NCBI GenBank assembly: GCA_027858855.1
Contig: JAQIBV010000030.1
Span: 1-64,000, forward strand
Length of the DNA stretch: 64,000 nt
From: Spirochaetota bacterium
Lineage (GTDB): Bacteria; Spirochaetota; UBA4802; JAFGJZ01
Direction of reading: 5' to 3'
The notes beneath the pieces are model-generated. The model made no database searches and had not been told where the DNA came from. It saw only the letters and a list, made by a program, of their open reading frames with translations. Position numbers and translations under genes: made by a program. Below are positions 1 to 8,489 of this stretch, in pieces; the stretch's first letter is position 1, and each line of letters begins with the position of its first letter.

Positions 1-2
1 CT

Positions 3-701
3 AAGGAAGAGAAAGAGGAACTGGTCGCAAATTGCGACCGGTTCGAAAGCCTGAAACATTCAAGTTCTAATCCCTTTGTTTTTACAGAACAAGGTGTTGC
101 AATGCTTTCTGCAGTTTTGCATAGCAAGACCGCTATTGATATTAGTGTAAAGATAATGAAAGCATTTGTGGAAATGAGAAATTTTTTTTTAAGTAATGCT
201 CAATTATTTCATAAGATAAACAGTATTGAATTAACTCAAATAAAACATATAGAGAGCAGTGATAAAAAATTTAAACTTCTTTTTGATGCTCTTGAAAGAG
301 GGCAATTAAAGTCAGTACAAGGAATATTTTATGAGGGCCAAATATTTGACGCTTATAAGCTGATTTCTGACATTTTCAAAACCGCGCAAAAAAGTATCAT
401 CATTATTGATAATTATCTCGATGACACTGTACTGACAATGCTTGAAAAAAAGAAAAAAACGGTCTCGGTAGAACTGTATTCCAAAAATATAACAGAAGTA
501 TTAAAACAGGCTGTGAAAAAATTTAATGAACAGCACGGAAAGATATTTTTAAAACAGATAAAAACAGTTCATGATCGTTTTATTATTATTGATAGACAAG
601 TTATTTATCATTTTGGCGCATCTTTAAAAGACACCGGGAAAAAGGTTTTTGCTTTTTCAAAACTGAATATCGATGCAGAAGAGTTGTTGAAAAAATTGTG
701 A
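3..701 (+). CDS. ORF6N-domain protein with PLD-like C-terminus (5' partial)
   Basis: The reading frame is open to the left window edge, so the start codon lies outside. The first visible residues (KEEKEELVANCDRF, then NPFVFTEQGVAML and a conserved AxxIMKAFVEMR segment) match the C-terminal half of the ORF6N DNA-binding domain found in phage antirepressor-like proteins. The rest resembles the phospholipase-D-like tail common in this family, with FYEGQIFDAY, SIIIIDNYLDD, VHDRFIIID and YHFGASLKD. The usual HxK of active PLD enzymes reads HDR here, so catalysis is doubtful. The gene is followed by a CACGAA-rich repeat and a KilA-N gene, which is typical of prophage-derived or accessory gene clusters. 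Domain assignment is confident, function is not known. Confidence 0.8.
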   Translation, partial: KEEKEELVANCDRFESLKHSSSNPFVFTEQGVAMLSAVLHSKTAIDISVKIMKAFVEMRNFFLSNAQLFHKINSIELTQIKHIESSDKKFKLLFDALERGQLKSVQGIFYEGQIFDAYKLISDIFKTAQKSIIIIDNYLDDTVLTMLEKKKKTVSVELYSKNITEVLKQAVKKFNEQHGKIFLKQIKTVHDRFIIIDRQVIYHFGASLKDTGKKVFAFSKLNIDAEELLKKL

Positions 702-783
702 AAGAAGAGATTAACCACGAAAGGCACGAAAAAAGAAGATGATAAGATGTTTTCGTTTCGAGTGTTTCGAGTGTTTAGTGGTT
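702..783. repeat. CACGAA/TTTCG inverted-repeat spacer, copy 1
   Basis: The spacer starts with AACCACGAAAGGCACGAA, continues with AAGAAGATGATAAGATG and a TTTCG-rich part, and closes with TTTAGTGGTTT, which pairs with the opening AACCAC. The segment after the next gene (1628-1722) has the same order of elements. The two spacers therefore bracket the KilA-N gene. No coding function is seen. Confidence 0.7.
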
Positions 784-805
784 TGAAAGATAAGGGGGGG
801 GGAGC

Positions 806-1624
806 ATGGCTAAGATAAGTGTTTTAGACAAAGAAATTACACTTTTTACTCAAAATAAAGAGGACTATATCTGCCTTACAGACATGGCGCGATTCAAAGA
901 TCCAGAAAGGACAGACTATATTATCCAGAACTGGCTAAGGAACCGTTCAACTATTGAGTTTCTTGGTATTTGGGAGCAATTGTATAATCTGGATTTTAAA
1001 CCCATCGAATTCGAGGGGTTTAAAAATCAGGCAGGTTTGAACAGCTTTGTACTTACCCCAAAACAGTGGATAGAAAAAACATCTGCCATAGGTATAATTT
1101 CAAAGTCTGGTCGTTATGGCGGAACCTATGCCCATAAGGATATAGCGTTTGAATTTGCTTCTTGGATTTCTGTAGAATTCAAGTTGTATCTTATTAAAGA
1201 ATTCCAGCGCCTAAAAGATGAGGAACTCAAACAACTCGGTTGGGATATTCGTCGAAACCTTACAAAAATAAATTATCTTATTCATACCGATGCCATTAAA
1301 CAAAATCTGATACCGCCAAAATTATCCAAAGAACAGATAAATCTTGTCTATGCCTCAGAGGCGGATATTTTAAATATGGCACTTTTTGGGATGACCGCTA
1401 AAGATTGGCGGGAGAAGAATCCTGACTTAAAAGGAAATATTCGGGATTTTGCTGAAATTTCGCAACTTGTTTGTCTGTCAAATCTTGAAAACCTGAATGC
1501 TCATTTTATTCAGGAAGGGTTGCCACAAAATGAGCGATTGTTAAAATTAAACCAGATTGCTATTTCACAGATTAAATTGCTTACAGTGGATAGAGGTATA
1601 AAAAAATTGAAAGATAAAGAATAA
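806..1624 (+). CDS. KilA-N domain-containing protein
   Basis: This 272-residue protein has a KilA-N DNA-binding domain across roughly residues 1-140: YICLTDMAR near 20, NWLRNRSTIEFLGIWE near 45, then TPKQWIEKTSAIGI and GRYGGTYAHKDIAFEFASW, followed by LIKEFQRLKDEE. The C-terminal half carries ADILNMALFGMTAKDW and an LSNLENLNA stretch, seen in many stand-alone bacterial KilA-N proteins. An unusual G-run (GGGGGGGGAGC) lies just before the ATG and may act as the ribosome-binding site. KilA-N proteins are phage-related DNA binders, and the physiological role of this type is unknown. The gene sits between two similar repeat spacers, which suggests that it moved or was maintained as a cassette. Confidence 0.85.
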   Translation: MAKISVLDKEITLFTQNKEDYICLTDMARFKDPERTDYIIQNWLRNRSTIEFLGIWEQLYNLDFKPIEFEGFKNQAGLNSFVLTPKQWIEKTSAIGIISKSGRYGGTYAHKDIAFEFASWISVEFKLYLIKEFQRLKDEELKQLGWDIRRNLTKINYLIHTDAIKQNLIPPKLSKEQINLVYASEADILNMALFGMTAKDWREKNPDLKGNIRDFAEISQLVCLSNLENLNAHFIQEGLPQNERLLKLNQIAISQIKLLTVDRGIKKLKDKE

Positions 1625-1627
1625 CTA

Positions 1628-1722
1628 TGAAGAACACGAAAAGACACGAAAAGACACGAAAAGACACGAAAGAAGAAGATGAAAAGATGTTCCGTTTCGA
1701 TTGTTTCAAGTTTTCGTGGTAA
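1628..1722. repeat. CACGAA/TTTCG inverted-repeat spacer, copy 2
   Basis: Four tandem 10-bp units (AAGACACGAA, 1631-1670) are followed by AAGAAGATGAAAAGATG, a TTTCGATTGTTTC part and a closing TTTTCGTGGT that is complementary to the CACGAA units. It matches the spacer at 702-783 in element order and in much of its sequence, with a different number of CACGAA units. Confidence 0.75.
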
Positions 1723-2030
1723 AAAAGGAATTACAGACGAAATTACAATTCAAACAATAACCCTACCAGGCCGATGCCGCTATGGCTGGAAATTGGCCAT
1801 GGATTGCGTATCTGTGTCAATACCAAAGCTTAATAATTTATACCTACGTATTCCGCTCAATACTGCCACCCATTCCGGATAAATAAATGTATTTCACTCA
1901 AAATGAAATCTATTTTATCGATTCAAAGATCAAACCTTCGCGCATAACCGCACAAAAAAAATACGAATAAACTAAAATTTAATTTAAGATTATTCTCGAA
2001 ACCGCGCTTATAATAGTAGTATAGGCTCAC
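1723..2030. other. Intergenic stretch without a recognisable gene
   Basis: A short open frame crosses the end of the repeat and this stretch (1679-1882), but it starts inside repeat sequence, has no matching family that I recognise and no clear ribosome-binding site. I see no gene or RNA here. Confidence 0.4.
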
Positions 2031-2178
2031 GCGAAGACGCGAAGGCGCTAAGGAAAGATAAAGGGATGTCATGCGAAGGCGCGAAGAAAGGAGAAAGAAA
2101 TGTCATGCGAAGGTGCGAAGGCGCGAAGGCGCGAAGAAATGATAAAGAAATATCATGCGAAAACGCGAAGGCGCTAAG
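2031..2178 (+). repeat. GCGAAG-rich tandem repeats leading into the GxxExxY gene
   Basis: Irregular tandem copies of GCGAAGGCGCGAAG and GCGAAGGCGCTAAGG alternate with AAATGTCATGCGAAGG-type segments. The repeats run into the 5' end of the following reading frame. An inverted counterpart, TGCGTCTTCGCGCCTTCG, lies at the 3' end of that gene (about 2560-2577). The gene is thus bracketed by repeats of opposite orientation, as for the KilA-N cassette upstream but with a different unit. Confidence 0.8.
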
Positions 2179-2605
2179 GGAGATTGAAGAGATTGCGTCA
2201 TTTGTTGTCGATTCGGCTTTCTGGCTTCACAAGGGTTTGGGGCCAGGGTTGCTTGAATCGGTATACGAGGTGGTTTTGGCAAAAATTATAAGTGATCGTG
2301 GTTTGAAAGTTGAGCGTCAAGTCACTGTACCAATCTGTTATCAAGGCATTGAACTAAGAGAAGGGTTTAGACTGGATCTGTTTGTAAACAGTAAACTTGT
2401 TGTTGAGCTAAAATCTGTTGAAACATTTCATCCTGTACATTATAAACAATTGCTTACATATTTACGATTAATGGATCAGCCCCTTGGACTTCTGATAAAC
2501 TTTGGAGCCCCTTTACTGAAAGATGGACTAAAAAGAGTTGTTAATAACCATCATGACTTTGCGTCTTCGCGCCTTCGTGTGCATAAAGATTGTAGAGAAA
2601 TCTGA
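2066..2605 (+). CDS. GxxExxY protein, PD-(D/E)XK nuclease-like
   Basis: The core begins near residue 38 with IEEIASFVVDSAF and contains the family hallmark GPGLLESVYE, followed by RQVTVPICYQG and the PD-(D/E)XK-like pair in RLDLFVNSKLVVELKSVE, then the conserved HYKQLLTYLRLM and GLLINFG. The family belongs to the PD-(D/E)XK nuclease-like superfamily by established domain assignment, and its biological role is not established. The longest frame is 179 residues, about 40 more than usual, because its N-terminus translates GCGAAG repeats (residues such as CEGAKARR). The in-frame ATG at 2105, with AGGAG about 11 nt upstream, is an alternative start. The stop overlaps the start of the transposase remnant. 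Confidence 0.8.
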   Translation: MSCEGAKKGERNVMRRCEGAKARRNDKEISCENAKALREIEEIASFVVDSAFWLHKGLGPGLLESVYEVVLAKIISDRGLKVERQVTVPICYQGIELREGFRLDLFVNSKLVVELKSVETFHPVHYKQLLTYLRLMDQPLGLLINFGAPLLKDGLKRVVNNHHDFASSRLRVHKDCREI

Positions 2606-3018
2606 TGGAATTGAACCGGATTGAACAAGGAATTCGTGTCTTCAGACTGGCTGGATATGATTATTCGTCACCGGGCGCATATTTTATTACAATTTGCACA
2701 AACAACCGTGAAATTTGTTTTGGTGAATTAAAAAATGGTGTAATGATATTCAATAAATACGATGAAAATGTAAAAAATGATGGTTATGGTTGTTTAAACA
2801 ATATACATATTTAAAATGCGATGAATTTTGCGTAATGCCCGACCATTTTCATGGAATTAATAGGCGCATTTAAAACAACCGCGTCAAAAATGATTCATTT
2901 ATCCGGTAACCCATCGTTTCAATGGCAAAAATCCTATTACGATAGAATAATACGCAATAACGATGAATTAAACCGTATACGGAAATATATTATCCATAAT
3001 CCGCAAAATTTGATGTAA
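2605..3018 (+). pseudogene. Decayed Y1 (REP-associated) transposase
   Basis: The first frame (2605-2814) gives the typical start of a REP-associated Y1 transposase: FRLAGYDYSSPGAYFITICTNNREICFGEL. It then runs into a stop. A different frame from 2811 reads LKCDEFCVMPDHFHGIN with the HUH metal-binding HFH, and a further shifted frame reads IGAFKTTASKM and then FQWQKSYYDRII and RIRKYIIHNPQNLM before TAA at 3018. The catalytic tyrosine region (RKYIIHNP) is still readable. At least two frameshifts and an internal deletion after HFHGI leave it non-functional. It lies between the repeat-bounded GxxExxY gene and the Wadjet operon, and it is unrelated in sequence to the intact Y1 transposase gene at 25.7 kb beyond the family level. 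Confidence 0.85.
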
Positions 3019-3085
3019 TTAATGTAATCCCCGAATTTAGATTATTTTTCTTGCCAATTATTCGGTAATAATAGAATTACTTAGT

Positions 3086-4537
3086 ATGGATTTCGATTAT
3101 TATACATTAAAAAGACTTTTTGAAACACATTCATCTATCCGTCTATTAAGAGCTGATAACGCCCCCTTTGTTATTGCTTTTTTGCATGATGTTTTTATAA
3201 AAAATAATATTCATGAAATATTCCACTATCAATTGCTTTCCCGTCTTGATGATTTTTTATACTACCTGAATAACAGTGAAGATGAGCCTCTTTTCTCAAG
3301 AAATGCATCTGCTTACCTTGATGAGTGGTCTTCAGATGATAGGGGCTGGTTGCGTAAATATTACCGTTACGGATCGGATGAGGCCTGCTATGATTTATCA
3401 CCGGCTTCGGAAAAAGTATTGGTATGGATCGGAAAATTATCCAGAAAACATTTTATCGGTACAGAATCCCGGTTAAATATTATTTTTGATCTTTTGAAAA
3501 AAATTGCTTATGGTGCCGAAACTGATACTAATGCAAGAATTGCCGAACTAAAAAAACAGCGTGATACAATAAACAAAGAAATTGATGCTCTTGAAAGAGG
3601 CGAACACGTAATTGCCGATGATGCTGTTTTACGAGACAGCTATATACAGATGGAAAGTACGGCAAGAGAATTATTGGGGGATTTTCGGGAGGTTGAACAA
3701 AACTTCCGGTTTCTTGATAGATCGGTTCGTGAAAAAATTAACAGTTGGAGCGGCAACAAGGGAGAGCTTATTGAAGAAATTTTCGGTGATCGTGACCTTA
3801 TTCTTGATTCCGACCAGGGACGTACTTTTAACGCATTCTGGGATTTTTTGATGTCACCCAATTCACAGGAAGAGTTGACCCGGCTGCTTGAAAATGTTTT
3901 TTCAATAGAAGCCATACAAAAGCTAAAACCCGATAACCGGATTAAGAGAATACATTACGATTGGCTTGAGGCGGGTGAACATACGCAGCGTAGAGTTGCA
4001 AGTCTTTCACAGCAGTTACGACGTTATCTTGATAATCAGGTTTATCTTGAAAATCGTCGTGTTATACAGATACTAGAGTCTATAAGTAGTAACTCGCTTA
4101 AGGTTCGGGATATGCTGCCATCCGGAGATTTTATGAGCATTGATTCAATGACCGCGGATATTGATCTTTATATGGAGCGTCCGCTCTTTTCGCCGCCAAT
4201 TGAAATTAATTTTGATTCTCAAATAACCTCTGCGGAAACCGGTGACATAGATACCTCTCAACTATATGATCAGATAACTGTGGACAAAGTAAAGTTGCGT
4301 AAGAATATCAACACCTTTCTTCTTGAAAAAGGACAGGTTAGCCTTCAAGAGATCGCACAGCGTTATAAACTACAATGCGGAGCGGCAGAGCTTGTTGTAT
4401 ATCTGGTTATCGCTTCAGAAGATGAAAACGCAATTTTTGATGAGAGCGTAAATGAAAGAATAGAGTGGGAAGATGATGAGGGTAATATCCGCAGGGCGAA
4501 TTGTTGCCGTGTTGTGTATTGCAGGGGGAAGTCATGA
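3086..4537 (+). CDS. jetA: Wadjet protein JetA (DUF3375, kleisin-like)
   Basis: This is the first gene of a four-gene defence operon. The 483-residue protein opens with YYTLKRLFETHSSIRLLRADNAPFVIAFLH in shortened form, which is the characteristic DUF3375 start (LxxxHxxxRLLRAxxAPxxxxFL). A central coiled-coil segment (about residues 145-175) and a winged-helix-like C-terminus (LQEIAQRYKLQCGAAELVVYL) follow. In the family, JetA is the kleisin that bridges the SMC dimer, similar to MukF. No strong ribosome-binding site precedes the ATG, but the N-terminus fits the family. The stop overlaps the next ATG by four bases (ATGA), so jetB is probably coupled translationally. Confidence 0.92.
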   Translation: MDFDYYTLKRLFETHSSIRLLRADNAPFVIAFLHDVFIKNNIHEIFHYQLLSRLDDFLYYLNNSEDEPLFSRNASAYLDEWSSDDRGWLRKYYRYGSDEACYDLSPASEKVLVWIGKLSRKHFIGTESRLNIIFDLLKKIAYGAETDTNARIAELKKQRDTINKEIDALERGEHVIADDAVLRDSYIQMESTARELLGDFREVEQNFRFLDRSVREKINSWSGNKGELIEEIFGDRDLILDSDQGRTFNAFWDFLMSPNSQEELTRLLENVFSIEAIQKLKPDNRIKRIHYDWLEAGEHTQRRVASLSQQLRRYLDNQVYLENRRVIQILESISSNSLKVRDMLPSGDFMSIDSMTADIDLYMERPLFSPPIEINFDSQITSAETGDIDTSQLYDQITVDKVKLRKNINTFLLEKGQVSLQEIAQRYKLQCGAAELVVYLVIASEDENAIFDESVNERIEWEDDEGNIRRANCCRVVYCRGKS

Positions 4538-5130
4538 TTACAGAAGAAAATGATACACAGTTTTCATCCGTGCTTGTTAAATTACTTAAAGGAGTAATCT
4601 ACTCGGTTGATAACGATAAATTGTGGGATGAACTTCTAAAGCGACAGTCCGCAGTCAGGGATTATTTTAAAGTGTTGGGTCTTGATGTAATAATTTACGA
4701 AGACGAGGGTTTCGCTTGGTTAAAACAGACCACTTCGCAAGAGGGGGTGGATGAAATACCTCGGCTTATGCCAAGAAGGCAGCTTTCTTTTGGAGTGAGT
4801 CTTCTTCTTGCTGTACTAAGAAAAAAACTTGTTGAGCATGATTCTTCCAGCAGTGAAAGAAGATTGATAATTGACCGTGATGATCTGCTTGAAGATATCA
4901 AAACCTTTTTTCCGCAAGGTACAAACGAGGTCAGATTTAAGCAAAGGTTTGACACATCTATCAATAAAATTGAATCTATGGGTTTTGTTCGATCTATCGG
5001 GGATGATGGTTCCTCTTTAGAGATATGCAGAATTATCAAGGGTTTTGTTGACGCGAGCTGGCTGGCGGAATTTGACACCAGATTACAGGAGTATGTGAAA
5101 TATGCCGGCGCTAAAGAGGTGAATGAATGA
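4534..5130 (+). CDS. jetB: Wadjet protein JetB (DUF4194, KITE subunit)
   Basis: This 198-residue DUF4194 protein corresponds to the MukE-like winged-helix KITE subunit of the Wadjet SMC complex. Visible family features are SVLVKLLKGVIY near the N-terminus, VRDYFKVLGLDVIIYEDEGFAWL, and PRRQLSFGVSLLLAVLRKKLVEH, followed by a domain with RFKQRFDTSINKIESMGFVR. I chose the ATG at 4534, which overlaps the jetA stop as ATGA and has GGGGGAA just upstream, rather than an in-frame start 33 bases earlier inside jetA. Its stop again overlaps the jetC start as ATGA. The strict coupling suggests fixed stoichiometry of the complex. Confidence 0.9.
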   Translation: MITEENDTQFSSVLVKLLKGVIYSVDNDKLWDELLKRQSAVRDYFKVLGLDVIIYEDEGFAWLKQTTSQEGVDEIPRLMPRRQLSFGVSLLLAVLRKKLVEHDSSSSERRLIIDRDDLLEDIKTFFPQGTNEVRFKQRFDTSINKIESMGFVRSIGDDGSSLEICRIIKGFVDASWLAEFDTRLQEYVKYAGAKEVNE

Positions 5131-8100
5131 TTCCGGAACTTGAATTTGAATCGGATAACAGTCGGGCGGGCTTCCGCTTAAAGAAGCTTGAACTCTATAA
5201 CTGGGGTACCTTTGATAAAAAAGTCTGGAGTTTTTCTGTTGATGGAGAAAATGCCCTCGTCACGGGCGATATCGGTTCTGGGAAATCGACGCTTGTTGAC
5301 GCGGTTACAACGCTTCTTGTACCGTCACATCGCATAGCATATAATAAAGCCGCTGGCGCCGAAAGCCGGGAGCGTTCACTTCGTTCTTATGTGCTTGGTT
5401 ATTACAAGCATGAACGCAGTGAAGCGGGGTATGGCACAAAGTCGGTATCGTTGCGTGCGACAGGTACCTATTCGGTTATACTTGCTGTTTTTTATAATCA
5501 AGGCTATTCGCAGAGTGTTACACTCGCACAGGTTTTTTATCAAAAAGAACCGACTGGCCAACCAAGCCGGTTTTACATTGTTGCTGACAGACAGCTTTCC
5601 ATCTTAAAGAATTTTTCTGATTTTGGAAACGATATAAAAACGTTGCGAAAAAGGTTAAAAAACGAGCCGGGTATTGCTGAGGTATGTGACACTTTCCCGC
5701 CTTATGGCGCTGTATTTAGACGCCGTTTTGGACTAGCTAACGAGCAGGCGCTTGAACTCTTTCATCAGACCGTATCGATGAAGTCGGTTGGAAATCTGAC
5801 AGATTTTGTGCGCGGGCATATGCTTGAGCCTTTCGAGATTGCTCCGCGAATAGAGATGCTGATTGAACATTTTGATGATCTTAACAGGGCGCATGATGCC
5901 GTACGTCGTGCCAGGAGGCAGATAGATCTGCTTAATCCAATAATTGCTAATCTTGAAATATACAATGAGCAATCACAGTCAAAAAATGATCATGTAAAAA
6001 AACGTTCTGGGCTTCGGTACCATTTTACAGATATCAAAAAAGGTCTTTTGGAAAACCGGATTGAGCGCTTATGCCGAGAAGCTGATTCATTAAAAAAATC
6101 TGTAGTAAACGGTAACAATCTTCGTGAAAAGCGTCAGCTTGAACGGGACAGATTAAAACAAGATATAGCCGAAAAGGGCGGAAATCGCGTTGAAGAGATT
6201 AAACAGTCAATCGCAAGGCTTGGAAGAGAACGTGATCACAAAAAGAATCGTGCAGCGGAATATCAGAAACTGATCAAAGAACTTGATGTGGACTCTCCTG
6301 ATTCTGAAGAGATGTTTTACAAAATAAAAGATAAAATTAGTGAAAAACTGACTGCGATAAAAAACGATGAAGCCGAGATTCAAAATAACAGGGTGCAGTT
6401 TGAAGTAAGCCTTAAAGAACTGAAAGATTATAAACAAGATATTGAAAGGGAAATTCAATCTCTTGAAAAACGACGCAGCAATATAAGTAGAAGGCAGGTG
6501 CTAATCAGGGATGCTCTTTGCAGCGCGCTTGGTGTCTCTGAAGAAAAATTACCTTTTGTTGGAGAACTTGTAGCTGTTTCTGAGCCCGAAAAATTGTGGG
6601 AGGGAGCCATTGAAAGACTTTTGCACAGTTTTGGGCTTTCGCTACTTGTTCCTGAAGAACTATATTCTTCGGCTTGTGATTGGGTAGATAAGGAAAATTT
6701 GCGCGGCCGTCTTGTATATTTCAGAGTTGCCGGTGATTTTAACAATCTTTTTGAATCGCCGGATAGTTTATCATTAAGAAGTAAAATTCTTGTTAATCCG
6801 GAATCTGCTTTTAGCGGCTGGATCGAGAATGAAATTTCGAAAAGATACAATTTTGTGTGCTGTGAAAATGCCGAACAGTTTAGACACCATGCTTACGCTC
6901 TTTCCATTAATGGGCAGGTGAAAAGATCTGGTAATCATCATGAAAAAGATGACCGTTACGATATTAATGACAGATCACGGTTTATTTTAGGTTGGAATAA
7001 TTTAAAAAAGATTGAATTGTTGCGCATGTCTAAAAGCGATGCTGAAAAAAAGATTAGTGATATCGAATCAAGTATTTCAGATTTAAAAAGACAACAGAAC
7101 AATATAGATAATCAAAAGCGCCTAATGCTTATGATAGATTCTTATACTGATTATGAAGATATTAACTGGAAACCACTGGTTGTTGAAATAGCAGACTATC
7201 AGAAACAGCTTGAGGAGTTTACTTCGTCGTCGGACGTGCTCGCTTCTTTGCAAAAAGATCTGGGTCTGCTTGAAAAGAAGATGCGCGATGAAGAATTGAA
7301 GCTTGACACTTTAAAGAGTGATTTAGCGCGTAATGATGAGAAGCAGAACAACTTTAAAATACTCCTGCAGGAGTGCCGAGTTCAACTTGAAACGGACAAG
7401 GAATTTTGTGTTGATCCCAAAGAGCTGCAAGAATTTGTTGAAGAGATATCAGATAATAAAAAAATAACTATCGAATCTGCAGATAGACTTGAACAGAAGG
7501 TGCGGGAGTTAATACAGTCAAAAATTGACTCTATCGAAAAAAAAATAAAAAGACTTTCGGAAAATATTATCAAGGATATGCACGATTTTTGTCGAGAGTA
7601 CCCCGCCGAGTCTGTCGAGACTGATGCTAGTATTGATGCTGGCCCTGAATACAGCCGTATACTTGAAAATCTTTTAGCGGATGATCTGCCGCGATTCGAA
7701 AAAAAATTCAAAGAGCTTCTTAACGAAAATACCATACGTGAAATTGCCAATTTTCAATCACAGCTTAACAGGGAATGTCAGGATATCAAAGAACGTATCG
7801 AAAGGATCAATTTATCATTAGCCGGTATTGAATACAACCGGGATCGTTATATTCAGCTGGAAGCCTTAGCAAATAGTGATATTGAGATAAAGAATTTTCA
7901 GCATGATTTAAAAGATTGTACCGAAGGAGCACTTGCTGTAAATTTTGACGATCAGGAGAGTGAAAAGCGCTTTGGAAAGGTCAAAGAAATTATTGAAAAA
8001 TTCAGAGGGCGTGATGATAGAAGCGACCAAGATAAACGCTGGACAAGAAAGGTGACTGATGTTCGTAACTGGTTTGTCTTTGCAGCGTCAGAACGTTGGA

Positions 8101-8489
8101 ACGAAGATAATTCTGAATATGAGCACTATACCGATTCGGGTGGAAAGTCGGGTGGTCAAAAAGAGAAATTGGCATATACAGTTCTTGCGGCAAGTCTGGC
8201 TTATCAGTTTGGTCTTGAATGGGGTGAGGTCAGATCGCGCAGTTTCAGGTTTGTTGTTATTGATGAAGCCTTCGGTCGCGGTTCTGATGAGTCGGCCCGA
8301 TATGCCTTGGAACTATTTAGAAGACTGGATTTGCAGCTGCTGATAGTAACTCCGTTGCAAAAAATCAGAATTATTGAACCCTATGTTTCGCGTCTTGGTT
8401 TTGTAAGTAATCCTGAAGGCCGTGAGTCTGTTTTGCGTGAAATAACAATGGAAGAGTATCAAAAGGAAAAAAGTGAAAAGCAGTCATAA
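5127..8489 (+). CDS. jetC: Wadjet protein JetC (SbcC/MukB-like SMC ATPase)
   Basis: This 1120-residue SMC-family ATPase is the motor of the Wadjet complex. An N-terminal ATP-binding half has LELYNWGTFD and a Walker A GDIGSGKST at residues 47-55. Two long coiled-coil arms (about 300-480 and 690-960) flank a hinge-like middle segment (about 480-640). The C-terminal half has the signature GGKSGGQKEKLAYTVLAASL from about 1005 and the Walker B region VVIDEAFGRGSD from about 1043. In studied systems the complex extrudes and recognises small circular DNA, which JetD then cleaves. All nucleotide-binding motifs look intact and I see no frameshift, so the protein should be active. The start overlaps jetB by four bases. 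Confidence 0.93.
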   Translation: MIPELEFESDNSRAGFRLKKLELYNWGTFDKKVWSFSVDGENALVTGDIGSGKSTLVDAVTTLLVPSHRIAYNKAAGAESRERSLRSYVLGYYKHERSEAGYGTKSVSLRATGTYSVILAVFYNQGYSQSVTLAQVFYQKEPTGQPSRFYIVADRQLSILKNFSDFGNDIKTLRKRLKNEPGIAEVCDTFPPYGAVFRRRFGLANEQALELFHQTVSMKSVGNLTDFVRGHMLEPFEIAPRIEMLIEHFDDLNRAHDAVRRARRQIDLLNPIIANLEIYNEQSQSKNDHVKKRSGLRYHFTDIKKGLLENRIERLCREADSLKKSVVNGNNLREKRQLERDRLKQDIAEKGGNRVEEIKQSIARLGRERDHKKNRAAEYQKLIKELDVDSPDSEEMFYKIKDKISEKLTAIKNDEAEIQNNRVQFEVSLKELKDYKQDIEREIQSLEKRRSNISRRQVLIRDALCSALGVSEEKLPFVGELVAVSEPEKLWEGAIERLLHSFGLSLLVPEELYSSACDWVDKENLRGRLVYFRVAGDFNNLFESPDSLSLRSKILVNPESAFSGWIENEISKRYNFVCCENAEQFRHHAYALSINGQVKRSGNHHEKDDRYDINDRSRFILGWNNLKKIELLRMSKSDAEKKISDIESSISDLKRQQNNIDNQKRLMLMIDSYTDYEDINWKPLVVEIADYQKQLEEFTSSSDVLASLQKDLGLLEKKMRDEELKLDTLKSDLARNDEKQNNFKILLQECRVQLETDKEFCVDPKELQEFVEEISDNKKITIESADRLEQKVRELIQSKIDSIEKKIKRLSENIIKDMHDFCREYPAESVETDASIDAGPEYSRILENLLADDLPRFEKKFKELLNENTIREIANFQSQLNRECQDIKERIERINLSLAGIEYNRDRYIQLEALANSDIEIKNFQHDLKDCTEGALAVNFDDQESEKRFGKVKEIIEKFRGRDDRSDQDKRWTRKVTDVRNWFVFAASERWNEDNSEYEHYTDSGGKSGGQKEKLAYTVLAASLAYQFGLEWGEVRSRSFRFVVIDEAFGRGSDESARYALELFRRLDLQLLIVTPLQKIRIIEPYVSRLGFVSNPEGRESVLREITMEEYQKEKSEKQS

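Noticed and set aside
1679-1882. 67-residue reading frame starting in the CACGAA repeat
   Set aside because: It begins inside repeat DNA, has no ribosome-binding site and no family-like sequence. I treat it as chance.
702-2180. CACGAA and GCGAAG repeats considered as a CRISPR array
   Set aside because: Units are short (10-15 bp), spacers are absent or irregular, and no cas genes are present.
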